Source of the DNA: Garcia nutans | Lineage: Eukaryota > Streptophyta > Magnoliopsida > Malpighiales > Euphorbiaceae | Direction: 5' to 3' | DNA length: 64,000 bases | Assembly (NCBI GenBank): GCA_947685225.1 | Contig: CANTUV010000051.1 | Location: 7,006,001 to 7,070,000 of the forward strand | In this document: positions 1-10,933 of the stretch, one piece after another | Numbering within the stretch: position 1 is the stretch's first letter | Layout of the letters: each line of letters begins with the position of its first letter | Notes under the pieces: generated by a model | Databases searched by the model: none | The model's input: the letters and a program-made list of their open reading frames with translations, nothing else | Told to the model about the DNA's origin: nothing | Program-made: the position numbers and the translations under genes

Positions 1-826
1 AACATTCCACTCTCTTGCGCAGTCTATGTGTTATAAGCACTTTTACCTTTTTCATGTGAATCTCCCATTGTAAATAATGTGTATCTATTAGTTTTGAATA
101 TTTGACTAATTTTATAGAAATTAGTTCAACCATAATTTTGTAATTCTTGAAAGTATGTAATGATTTTTTAAATATTTTATTGTTACCAAAGTATGTATCA
201 TTAAGGTCGTGAGCTTAATGTGGTAGTATGTATTGCAAATGTAATTAAGAGTACAGAGCAAGAAAGGGCTATTAGTCCCGGGCAAATCTAAGTTTTGGGA
301 TTAAGACTTGAAGGTAGAGTGTCACCATGAGACTTACATAGTTGGTGTTTTTTAAATGCATAACATGTATAAGTATTTGATCAAGTATATTATCTAAATG
401 TCTATTATAAGATTGTATAAGTTCATTTATATAATAATAACACTGAAAAGTTTTGTAAAAGTATTTAAAGTGCATTGTATTAATGTTTGTGAAATTATTT
501 GGTGATATTAGAAGAATTGATGATTTTTATTGGGAGTGTTAAATTTCTTGCAGGTTGAGTTTTATTGAATTTGGAATTTATCAAAATTACAGATAAAACT
601 CTGATGAATTTTTCACAGAAATTTTTTTATAATGATTTTCTAAAATACTAAATATAAATGTATTTATTTAATAAGTTAGTCTATTAAAATTGTAATTATT
701 TTATTAATTGAATATATGAGATTTTCACAGACAATTGTAGTGGCACTCTTGTATTCTATATACATACTTTACGTATATGAGGTATATGTACTATATGTAT
801 ATAGAGTATAAGGATGTTACATATAT
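1..826 (+). repeat. 3' part of a long LTR (copy A)
   Basis: The window opens inside an LTR. Bases about 505-826 align with 4525-4831, sharing landmarks such as GGGAGTGTT, CAGATAAAAC and the terminal GTTACA, with an AT-rich stretch before the end. It is therefore the 3' end of the same LTR family as the copy at 1948-4831. Bases 1-500 are AT-rich with no coding signal. The associated internal region is not in the window or has been lost. Confidence 0.6.
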
Positions 827-1296
827 ATTTCTAATTAAACATATAATAAATATATAAATAAATATTCATACATTCCTAATCAAACATATAGTAAATAAAT
901 TTATTCGCACCTGAAATAAACATATAACACTTAGCCCAACCTCTAGAACTGATTGGGTTAAGTGCTACATTGTGGCAGTCACCTCTAGAAATCTGTAAAA
1001 GCCACCTCTAGGTCTACATCGCTTGATGGAGAAGGATCCTAAACTGAAGCCAAACATAAATATGAACTATCCTAGTTGCATAGGGGACATCACATCTTAA
1101 AGGAGGGGAGATTGTAACACCTCCGAACTGATAACTTACTAGCTTGAGAAGTTAGTCAAGGGAGATGCTAACTTAAGATGCTTAAACTTGCATGTCAAGA
1201 GTAAGAAAAAGAATCCCACATCGATTATAGGATGAGATGAGAAGTGGTATATAAATACTAACTTAATACTATATGAGTAACTTGGGTTAACCATTT
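827..1296 (+). repeat. LTR retrotransposon tail and LTR start fragment
   Basis: A purine-rich tract (AAAGGAGGGGAGAT, about 1099-1112) is followed by TGTAACACC, which is the usual polypurine tract/LTR junction of plant gypsy elements. Downstream come CCCACATCGATTATAGGATG and GTGGTATATAAATAC, the promoter-like motif seen in many plant LTRs. The LTR is cut off where the LINE begins near 1297. Upstream bases 827-1098 look like the non-coding 3' internal tail. No open coding sequence remains. Confidence 0.45.
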
Positions 1297-1947
1297 TTGA
1301 CAAATTTGCATCCCATTGCTTTATGTAATATGTTGTATAAAATTGTGTCCAAGGTCCCTACGAATATATTGAAAAAGGTTTTTCCAGATATTATATTAGA
1401 GTCCCAAAGTGCTTTTATTTCAGAATGGTTAGTATCTGACAATGCATTGATTGTCCTGAAGATTTTATATTGGTTTAAATGTAAAACATAGAGGGTTAAG
1501 AGGATGACGACTTTAGAATTAGATATGAATAAGGCATATGACCGCCTTGAATGGACTTTTTAAAAGAAGATCATATTGAAGATGAGGTTTGCTCGTAGAT
1601 AGGTAAATCTTATAATGATGTGCATAACTTCTGTTCGTTTCTCTATTTTATCTAATGGTAAGGAGATGAGACCTATTACTCCTCAGCGGGGCATGCAGTA
1701 GGATGATCCTTTATCCCCACATTTATTTATAATTTGTGTTGAATGTCTTTTTACCATTTTGCAAAACTATGAGTGTAGTGGTCAGCTGCATGAATGTAAA
1801 ATAGCTTATGGGGCACTATCCATTTCCCATCTATTCTTTGTGGACGATATTTTCTTATTTTTTAGAGCTTATGTGGAGAATAATTTGATCTATCATTCTT
1901 TGTTGCTGTATGAAAGGGCATTTTGTCACATTCTTGGGGTCTCACAA
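1297..1947 (+). pseudogene. LINE reverse transcriptase fragment (piece 1)
   Basis: Translation shows plant L1-type reverse transcriptase blocks in order: a start like RPISLCN (here HPIALCN), the SQSAFI block, the DMNKAYDRLEW block (the catalytic D of motif A), the PLSPHLFI block and FVDD, equivalent to the catalytic YADD box. In-frame stops and small frame changes show it is dead. It ends exactly where an LTR begins at 1948; the LINE resumes near 5061 and again at 9334. No 5' ORF1 or endonuclease is present. Confidence 0.8.
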
Positions 1948-4831
1948 TGTAACATCCCAATGCGGCCTTTTCACCCAACCCACTTCAAGGGACTGCTACA
2001 GTGCCATTTTTCCTCACGGTTCTACAGCAGAATTTGTTTCTGAGGCTTACGACCTAGTCTTTTCACCCCAAATATTTCGCCTAATTAAGGGTCACCTCCC
2101 TCGTTTCGATTCCAAGATCTCATCATTTTAATTAATTATTAAATTATTATAATATATATATATATATATGGTTATAATTAAAAGATGAAAGGAAAGAGAA
2201 AAAAAATAGTCTTCTTCTTCTTCTTCTTCTTGGCCAAACCACCATGGGAGAAAGCTCAAGGATTTTTTCTTCTTCTTAGCTCCAAGAATTGAAGTATTTC
2301 TAAGGTTTAAAGAGGATTTTTAGTGATTTTCACTTGAAAAAGTAAGTTCTTTAGTTTTTTCTTTGGATTTTCATGAAAAATTTGAATATGTGAGATGTTG
2401 GATTTTTAAGTAGTATGTTATAATTATTGGAATTGGTGTGTATGATGTTATTTTGGATAGTTATTAATGATTTTAAGTTGGATTGAAGAAATGGTTGAAT
2501 TTGGATAAAGAATGGTGAAGAGAGAGAATTTAGGATTATGGACTTTTAGGGTTTGAGAAATCATAGTTTTTAATTGTGCAAATTGGTTCTAAATGAGTTG
2601 TTTTGGCACTTAAACAAGTATTTTTAAGTCAAATATTAGATTTGGTTTTGTTTGGTTGGAGTTTGAGAATGAAAGTGTGATTTAGGGTTTTGAAAAATGA
2701 GTTTTTCAAAGTTATTGAATTGTATAATTTTATTGGTTTAATCTTGTTGTTTGGTGATATAAGTGATGAATATAAGCTTAAAATGATTAATGGATTGTAT
2801 TGGAATGTAAAACTTTCAATGAAGGAAGGTTATACCATTTTAGGATTTTATGTATAAGAGTGTGTTTTTGTAATGTAAATGATTTAAATGTATTAAAATA
2901 TATTTCTAATAATATAAATAAACGTAATATATTAAAATGAATGGCCTAGTATGGAAATCCAAAGTTAAAGTGAGGTTAGCCTTAACTTTTGGATTTTTAC
3001 TTGAATGAGGTTTAATTATGGTTTAATATTAGAAATGCCATTAAATGTGATACTAAATGATAATTTATTATCACATTTGGTTTAGGCATTGAGGAAGGTT
3101 GATTTGCTTCATCCAAGTGGTGAAGGGCAAGTTGAAAGGATACGATTAGAGGTTGTTTTAAGCTTGTTTTGGTTGCTATTTGAGGTAAGTACAAACTTTG
3201 AATACATTAGTTATGTTTGCATGACATTTGAGCTTAACACATTTTGGTTGAAAAATATGTTAAGCTACTTGATACATTGGTTATATATGAATAATGTGCT
3301 ATGACATTTGTAATATTATATATGTGTTAAATGCATTGTGAAAAGCCATTGATAATGGCTAAATTGTGCAAAATGTGAAATATTTGTATCATGTGAAAAT
3401 GACCCAAAGTGTTTGGGTAATGCCATTTGTTGTGTATGCATTAAGTGCATTGTTAAAAAGTAATTGATATTAGCTAGATTACATTAAATGCGATTAATAT
3501 GTGAATTATGTGGAAATACCCAAAGTAATTGGATAATGTGTTGTAAATGCAAAAATGTGGTATAATGTAATGAGATATGTGGAAACATAATGAAATGTAT
3601 TGATATCGATATAAATAAGAAAAATGAAAAAAAAATAAGAAAAGTGAGAAAAAGATGAGAAAATAAGGCACTGTGCCTAACTTGATTATATGACAATGAG
3701 AAAAAGATTGATAATGAGAAATGTGAATAAATTGTGTGCTTAGTATGTTATTCAATTTTCAGAGTTCTGTATTTGACAGCATGCCTATGATTTGTCTTCG
3801 GGCTAGACGTTGAACGTCACTTGCCTTCGGGCTAGACGCTGGGCGTCACTGTGAAAATATTTTTGAGGTGAAAAGATCAGGTCGTAAGCCTCAGAAATAA
3901 GTCCTTAAAACTGGGCTAAGTGAAAAGACTGGGTTGTAAGCTTAGATCTAGTTAGACTATTACATTGATATTTTGTCTTCGGGGCTAGGCACATGGTGTC
4001 ATTATAGACCAAAATAGTAACTCTGAAATTTGAATAACATATTAGTTATCTTTGGGCCCATGCTTGTGTTTGTTTTTATGTGAATTGTGTATTGTAAAAT
4101 ATTTAAAAAGTATGAGAAAATGGAATGATGTGATATTTATATGCATTGTGCATTGGCATTGCATTTGAATTTTATTGTTATTAAGTTTGTATCGCTAGGC
4201 TTTTGGCTTAGTGCGATTGTTTACATCGCGCAGGTGACAGGGTAGATTCGGCAGAGTTGGAGAGTTCTTCTAGACAGGTCGAATTTAGACTTGTGGTTGT
4301 GCTTGTATAGTTGATATCAAAATTAAAAACACTGTCAATAACATGTATATATTTTATGTTATATCATATTTTTGGACTTTATGTATTGTAAACCATAAAG
4401 AATGTTCGTGTTAAGTTATTTGAAATGGGGGTTTAAATGTGTTCTAAATTATATATATATATATATATATATAAATATTTGAGAAACTTGGTGAAATTGA
4501 GTAGTATGGGTGAAATGGTGATTTAAATTTATTTGGGAGTGTTTTCTGATGCAGGTTGTGTTTTGCTGAATTTTGGAAACGTCCAAATTACAGATAAAAC
4601 CCTGGCGAATTTTTTCCAGAGGTTTTCATATAAAATATTTATTTTGAATTCCTATAACAAGTAAAGAATATTTATATACTATTTAATTTTATATATTTAA
4701 TATTTGAAAATTTAAATCAGAAATGTGAAAATTTTTATTAAATCGGTCTGTGATATTTTTGTACCGTATATGTGTATTTTACATATGCTGGGAATATATA
4801 TTGTACGTATATTAGATATAAGAGTGTTACA
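1948..4831 (+). repeat. Long solo-like LTR (copy B, about 2.9 kb)
   Basis: Begins TGTAACATCCC and ends GTGTTACA, so its ends form the usual short inverted pair. Its 3' 300 bp match copy A (505-826) and its first 160 bp match 4862-5060. It has no coding capacity. It holds CTTC simple repeats (2213-2232), a short internal duplication near 3796-3850 built on CTTCGGGCTAGACG, and (AT)n runs. It interrupts LINE reverse transcriptase. No clear 5-bp duplication flanks it (CACAA left, TTTAT right), so the array was probably rearranged after insertion. Confidence 0.6.
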
Positions 4832-4861
4832 TTTATTTTGTTAAAAATATACCTTTTTAAC

Positions 4862-5060
4862 TATAACATCCCAACGGCCCTGGGTTTACGGCCCGGCCTT
4901 TTTACCCAGCCAGCTTCAAGGGATTGCTACAGTGCCATTTTTCCTCATGGGTCCACAGCGGGATTTGTTTATGAGGCTTACAACTCAGTCTTTTCACCTC
5001 AGATATTTGGCTCAATTAAGAGTCGCTTCTCTCGTTTCGATCCCAAGACATCCTTAAGAG
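4862..5060 (+). repeat. 5' fragment of the same long LTR (copy C)
   Basis: Starts with a mutated LTR start (TATAACATCCC instead of TGTAACATCCC). It matches 1948-2115 through the CACCC, CAAGGGA-TGCTACAGTGCC and ATTAAG-GTC segments, then stops at about 5060 where LINE-like sequence resumes. Copies A, B and C together imply at least two elements or a partial tandem array at this site. Confidence 0.6.
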
Positions 5061-5648
5061 AGTCTTTTTCACTAAATAGGTACCATTTCTTCTACTAGAT
5101 TAAATCAAAGAGAGATTATGACAAAGAATTTGAGCGTAGAATACTAAATTTTTGTCCAGAGCAAGTAAAGAGGTACTGATTAAATCCATAGGGGGTTACT
5201 CCATCATATGTAATGAGTGTTTATCTTCTAACTTTAAGTCTTTGTAAAGAGATATAACAGAGAACAGATGCTCAATTCTTTTTGGTGGGGTTCCTCTTTT
5301 CAAAATAACGAGATTCGTTGGCTTATTTGGAAAAGGCTATGTTTACACAAGAAGGGAGGATGACTAGGATTTAGGAAATTGCATGAGTTCAATGTGCCAC
5401 TTTTGGGAAAGCATGGATGGAGATTTCTTTCTTGCCCAAGTTCCCTTATGGCAAAGGTTTTCAAGGCTAAGTATTTCCTAATAGTTGATTTTATTTAGGT
5501 ATAGCTGAGTAGTAATCCAAGCTATGTATGGCGGAATCTTTTGTCAACTCAAGAGATTCTAAAGGCTAGTTATTGTAAGAGGGTAGGCATGGGATCTGAT
5601 GTTTCTATTGTTGGTTATCCTTGGCTTCCTGATCAACTGATCCTTCTG
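5061..5648 (+). pseudogene. LINE fragment (piece 2, post-RT region)
   Basis: Translation contains the typical plant LINE block after the RT domain: FWWGSS..NEIRWLIWKRLC, then LGFRKLHEFN, LLGKHGWRFL and KVFKAKYF, ending with GYPWLPD. Several stops interrupt it. It continues piece 1 in the same orientation with some sequence lost at the junction. It is cut at 5648 by the left LTR of the gypsy element that follows. The zf-RVT region expected between this and piece 3 is missing. Confidence 0.75.
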
Positions 5649-6213
5649 TGATGTAGTGAAAGTAAATAAACAAAGGATAAAGAGATGTTATTCATATTTA
5701 GTTTGAGAATGCCCAAAAAATAAATACATAATGAGAGAAAACTTCTCTACTGAATTGTTATTAAAATCTCAAAACTTACACTTCTTCAAACATTACAATA
5801 TAAAGCATTAATGTTATAGAAACCCTAATTCCAAATAAGAAAAGTTTTCAAAATACAACAGATTGCCAAAATAAAAAGAATCACAAATATAGAAATATAT
5901 TATTTACCAAGGTAAATAAAATGTCCAAATGACCCCTCGATTCACAAATTCTAAATAAGAAAATAAAAATCTGCCCTAAGCTACTATAATAGTAAAATAC
6001 ATTTTTGGAGACCTAAATGATGAAATTTGGCAAAAAAAAAAAAGGATATACTGCAAAGCAGTGACTTTGACTCGTTGGCCCATTTTTCATTGGGCTAGAC
6101 CCTTAAAATGCCCAATTTGCAACTTCAGCTTTTGACAGTAATTACCAAATAGCCACTATGGCAGTTTTCTGTCAAACTACTCCATAAATGCTAGAGCTCT
6201 CTGTTCCGCATCA
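5649..6213 (-). repeat. 3' LTR of the degenerate gypsy element
   Basis: Direct repeat of 8765-9333. Shared landmarks on the plus strand are AACAAAGGATAAAGA-G near the left edge, CTTCTCTACTGAATT, CAACAGATTGCC and AGAGCTCTCTGTTCC at the right edge. Divergence from the partner is visible throughout, so the insertion is old. Confidence 0.75.
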
Positions 6214-7025
6214 TTTCCCTTGGGATAAAGAAAATTCACCCTCGAATTGTTAGCAGTATCATCATCATCAGAAGAGTCCCCTTGAAAAGGAATCAAAAGC
6301 TTCACATTGAATACATCAACAGTACAAATATGGCTGGGTAATTTGAGATGGTAGGTATTAGGGTTGATCTTCTTAATGATTTTCACATGACCAATATTTT
6401 TGGCAGAAAGCTTATTATTCTCTCCAATTGAGAAGCGCTCTTTAGTGAGGATAACCCATACAAAATCTCTCACCTCAAACTCAATATGGCGGCGCTTACA
6501 GTCTGCAACTTGTTTGTACTTGGCATTGGCTTGAATTAAGTTGGCATGTACTGCCTTATGGACATCTTGCAGATTAGCCATAACAGAATACACAACCTGA
6601 AAATGGCTAAAACCTGAACTTCTATTGACATCATGATCATAGGCAAACTCAGTCTGGCATAAGTTATGGTCCTAGCTCTTCACATTATCACCAATCAAAC
6701 TACTAAGTAGATTGCCCAAGGTTCTATTCACCACTTTAGTTTGACCATCAGTCTGTGGGTGATAAGCACTACTAAAATTCAATTGTGTATTAACCATTTT
6801 TCATGAATTGCACCAGAAGTGACTTACAAAGTGAGTGTCTCTATTAGATATAATGGATGTAGGTAGGCCATGAAGCTGGTACACTTCTTAAAAATATAAT
6901 TGGACCACATTAACAGCATCGGTCGTCCTCTTATATGGAATAAAATAAATCTTAGAAAAATAGTCAACAACAACAAAGATGAAGTTATTACCACGCTATG
7001 TGCGGGGTAAGCCCAATACAAATGT
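6177..7025 (-). pseudogene. Gypsy integrase C-terminal half
   Basis: Read on the minus strand it has the integrase core around VVVDYFSK, a degenerate TDRDTHF-like block (SNRDTHF), and SSAYHPQTDGQTKVVNRTLGNLL, which contains the HPQTDGQ region of the catalytic core. After this come FRFSHFQVVYS-like sequence and an open 138-codon tail with GDFVW-like (RDFVW), KLSAKNIGHVKIIKKIN and an acidic SSDDDD segment. Stops separate the core from the tail. The last codons run into the 3' LTR at 6213. No protease, RT or RNase H of this element survives. Confidence 0.75.
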
Positions 7026-7739
7026 CAAATATGTCATTGTTGAGGTGAAAAATACTTGACACGTGTCCTCCTTCTTTCCTATTTAATGGATCTCTTACAC
7101 AAAATATTTGAAATTAGTTTTAGACAGTCGATGTTATCGAAAATTAATAGTTAGTGTTAAAGTATTTTTTATTAATATATTAAATATAATAATTTAAAAA
7201 AAAATTCATATCTAAAAAGAACATGATGGTATTTTTTTATATCGAAAATTGATTCGAGGAAGCACACTCCATATTTTCTTGTTAATTTTTTAATATAAAT
7301 TTAGAAAAGCTTCATAAATTAGCTATTAAATTTGAAGAATACATTTCTATATTAATCAAATTATATGCTTGTATCTAATAGATGTGAGATATTTTCTCAT
7401 TAATTATATTATGATTATCTTCTCAAGTGGTAACTGGCTAAGATAATTTTTTAAAACTTAGTTGATACTTATAAATTTATAATTTTGGACTAAACTAAGA
7501 AAATTTTTAAATTTGAAGGACATCTCATATCAGGTGAAAAAATTAAAAATCTTAGGAACACTCTATACGAGACGGAGAATAAATTTTTAAAAACTTATTA
7601 TAGAATGAAAGAAACCCAACATGAGGCAATAATTGAAATTGTAGTCCAAATTTATAAGATCGAGGGGTTATAAGCATCAATTTTATGCTTTGATGCTATG
7701 TTTATATTTTTTTCTTTAAGAGAAGGGAGGAAAAACCTC
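7026..7739. other. Unassigned AT-rich insert inside the gypsy element
   Basis: About 700 bp of AT-rich DNA between the integrase remnant and the LINE fragment. I see no coding signal, no clear terminal inverted repeats and no polyA tail. It may be a non-coding transposon or filler from deletion repair. Confidence 0.4.
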
Positions 7740-8300
7740 AAATATAAATGATCACATTTCTTGAGCAAGTTACACTTAGCAAATTGTGCTTCAACTAGTG
7801 CAGAGCTTCAAGAGAGGGGATCTGCAACTTCATACACTCTTATTGGAAATCCCTTTGCATGAGAGGCAAGAAAGTCCGCAAGATTACTCGCTTCTTTATA
7901 GATGTGATATACAATAATCCTTCAATCACAATGCAATAAGTCTTGAATTCTATGAACCAGTGCAAAATCGGAGTCTGCATTCCTTTTGGATCCAAGAATG
8001 AGCTCAACCACATATTTGCTATCCACTTCAACCTTGACTCTTCCAGCCTCCGTCTGCCAAGTAAACCATAACCCATGATAAACACCCCAAAGCTTAGTTT
8101 TTGTAATGGTGCAACAATCAATGTTCATCACATAACCTGCGACTTAGGTTCCTCTATCATCCCTTAAAACACCACCAACAAAAGCTCTTTTTGTGGTTGA
8201 TTTGAAAGCTCCATTACTATTCAACTTGAACTACCCTACGGGAGGTAAACTTCAACCAATATAAATCTCTTTCCTCCTCTGCATTGTAACACCTGATGCA
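7740..8300 (-). pseudogene. LINE RNase H fragment inside the gypsy element
   Basis: Minus-strand translation gives a plant LINE RNase H domain: FKLNSNGAF (first catalytic D replaced by N), GGVLRDDRG, TKTKLWGVYHGL (catalytic E equivalent replaced by K), VEVDSK (catalytic D), then HIYKEASNLADFLA, the usual REAN..AD..A end motif. A stop and a frame change interrupt it. It is a separate copy from the plus-strand LINE pieces around it. Confidence 0.7.
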
Positions 8301-8598
8301 CTCCCTTGTACTAAATTGCATCCTTTATTGCTTTCACCTTTCTCTGAATAACAAGAGTAACATCTAAATGGCCATGTGATTCCTAGTGAAGAGTACTTCA
8401 CTTCTCATAAACCAAAGCATCTAACAACTAACTCCAAAAAGAATATTACCATGCTCCTAGACTTTGCTAATCGGCTCCTCCTTCAACATCAGAACCTCAA
8501 TCAGATCCTTCTACATTAGGATTTTCCCGCTGATTAGGGTTTGCCCAATTTCGATCTCCTATGAGTTGGACTATTCGTTCTGTTAACCAGTCGATCAT

Positions 8599-8764
8599 CT
8601 ATTCCATTTGATCATCCATCATCTGCCCTATTCGATCGCCCACCATCTGTTCAATTTGTTGCTCAAAATGGGCCATGTGGTCATGCTCATAAACCTCCTC
8701 TATGGGTTGTGGTTGCCTTCGTGGTGCATCATTGTCCAAGAACGAACCACGCTCTGATACTAAC
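8599..8764 (-). pseudogene. Gag start and primer-binding site of the gypsy element
   Basis: Just inside the 5' LTR the minus strand reads TTAGTATCAGAGC (8751-8763), one base off the standard tRNA-iMet primer site TGGTATCAGAGC. A short open reading frame follows directly, with RQPQP and a heptad-like QIEQMVGDRIGQMM segment, as seen at the N-terminus of plant gypsy Gag. The rest of gag is gone. Confidence 0.55.
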
Positions 8765-9333
8765 TGACGTAGCTGAAGCAAATAAGCAAAGGATAAAGAT
8801 GCGTTATTCATTTTTAGTCTAAGAATATCCAAGAAATAAACACAAGATGAGAGAAAACTTCTCTACTGAATTATTATTAAAATCTCAAAATTAACTTACA
8901 CTTCTTCAAATATTACAATATAAAGTATTAAGATTACAGAAACTCTAATTCCAAACAAAGAAAGTTTTCAAACTACAACAGATTGCCAAAATAAAAAGAA
9001 TGACAAATATAGAAAGATATTATTTAAAGAGGTAGATAAAATACTCAAACGGCGCCTTGATTCACAGATTCTAAAAAAGAAAATAAAAATCTGCCCTAAG
9101 TTGCCATAACAGTAAAACATATTTTCGAATACCTAAATGATGAAATTTGGCAAAAAAATAATGGACCTCACTATAAAGCAGTGATTTTGACTCGTTGGCC
9201 CATTTTCTATTGGGCTAGGCCCTTAGAATGCCTAATTTACTACTTCAATTTTTGGTAGTAATTATCAAATTGCCACTATAATAATTTTCTGTTAAACTAC
9301 TCCATGAATGTTAGAGCTCTCTGTTCCACATCA
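8765..9333 (-). repeat. 5' LTR of the degenerate gypsy element
   Basis: Direct repeat of 5649-6213. On the plus strand it runs from TGACGTAG to CCACATCA. The adjacent primer-binding site at 8751-8763 fixes the element as minus-strand. Confidence 0.75.
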
Positions 9334-9950
9334 TTTAGTTATTTCAAAAATGCCTGAGGAGTTCCAAGAGGCAAAGGTGGAAGCTAGCTCAGGAGGTTCC
9401 TGGTCCTATTGGTTTGGTTTCAAGTCCTCCAAAGTGGAGTAAACCGGCCCAAGATTAGGTTAAATATAATATTGATGCTGCATTGTTTCACAAACCCAAC
9501 AAAAATGGAGTGGGTTTTTTAGTTTGTGATGCTGTAATTACTTTCTTGTAAGCTCAAGCTTCATCTTTTGCTAAAGTCCTAAGGCTAGATGTTGCAGAGG
9601 CTCTTAGTTTTTGTGAGGATTTAGTTGGATAAAGCATAATTAGGGCTGGAGTAGAGTGGTTTTTGAGTTGGATTGTCTTTTAGTTGTACAAGTTGTTAAT
9701 TCTTCCTTTGTTGATTTATCTAGCTTTGGTTTAGTAATTTTAGATTGCAGATCTCTCTTAAAGGAAATTCCTGAGAGCTCAGTTGTGTTTGTCAAATACC
9801 CTGCGAATAACGCAGCTCATGTTCTTGTTAGAGCTTTTGTTTCTTAGTCCGGACTTACCTGCTAGATGGATGTCCCACCAGCATATATGGTTGATATTCT
9901 TTTAAAAGGCTTGCAGTAATGAATTTTCTCACTTTGTTTCAAAAAAAATT
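9334..9950 (+). pseudogene. LINE RNase H end with polyA (piece 3)
   Basis: The translation holds PKWSKPAQD-VKYNIDAALF (first RNase H aspartate), GVGFLVCDA, LDVAEAL (catalytic glutamate), a degenerate central block, and an end with KYPANNAAHVLVRAFVS, matching the RNase H C-terminal N-AH-LA motif. Several stops and frame changes break it. A short A-rich run near 9941-9949 is consistent with the LINE 3' end. It completes pieces 1 and 2 after the two LTR-element insertions. Confidence 0.7.
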
Positions 9951-10933
9951 TATTATCAACTTATTGAATGATTATTTGCATAGGAAAAGATATTATTGGA
10001 TAATTTGATATTAAATTCATTAGAAATGTATTTAATTAAAAAAATTGGTGGATAAAATTTAAAATATCTATGTAGTCTTGTTCTATCATAATAATTTAAA
10101 ATATCTGTAGTCTTGTTCTGTCATAATAGTTAAATGACCTTAATTTTCTTTAACGTTATATATCTAGATATTTTGTCACATATCTAAATAAGAATATTTG
10201 AATTGAATTTCTAACTATAATACAAGATTAAGAGGTGACATCTATTAACCATCAACCGTCTAAAATTATTTTGTTTTTGTAATTTTATATAGTTTTTGCA
10301 AACTATATTTTAATTTTAAAATTTTATATCAATTATAGTTAGATTAAAATTAAAAATATATTATTAATATTTATCATTAATTAGAAGGTTAGAATATCAT
10401 AATTCTTAAAATTTTTATATAAAATTACCAATTTAATCAATCTTTAAACTTTAAAATAAAATAGAAAAAAAATGAAATTTGTATTACCATAAAGACTAAA
10501 AAAAATGCAATCATAAAAAGGTTGAACAAATAAAAAATTAATTAAGGTATTCATTTATTTATATTTATACAATAAACATACACACATTCAAACATATATT
10601 TATGTTTATGTATATGTATAAAAATATAAGATCATAAAAACATTACAACTTGAAAATCTGTGAACAAACCTAATCCTGCTTACAAAATTCAAACCTAATA
10701 AAAATGTTACATGAAGTGCACCCATCTAATTTTTATTATATCACAAACATATCGATACAGTTTAATTAAGACTAAATAATTCTTATCCAAATTGAAATTT
10801 ATGTATAAATTACTCTCATATAATTTGAATTCCATCATACAAATATATTTCATATTATATGAAAAGGTTAATATATATAAGTTCGACCCAGATAAGAAAT
10901 TTTCTCTAAAATTGCTGATCTTGAACCCAACCA
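9951..10933. other. AT-rich intergenic, includes 3' UTR of the sulfate transporter
   Basis: No coding signal found. The part nearest 10933 should include the 3' UTR of the minus-strand transporter, with AT-rich polyadenylation-type signals, for example AATAAA read on the minus strand around 10690-10700. Confidence 0.4.

Larger units (their letters stand above)
5649..9333 (-). mobile_element. Degenerate Ty3/gypsy element, minus strand
   Basis: Two direct repeats of about 565 bp (5649-6213 and 8765-9333) bound the unit. On the minus strand they begin TGATG and end near TACGTCA. Next to the 5' LTR (right side) lies a primer-binding site like tRNA-iMet. Only the gag start and an integrase piece survive from the coding region. 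The middle holds 7026-7739 (unassigned AT-rich) and a LINE fragment (7740-8300). It sits inside the larger LINE whose last piece resumes at 9334. No convincing 5-bp duplication remains (TTCTG versus TTTAG). Confidence 0.75.
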
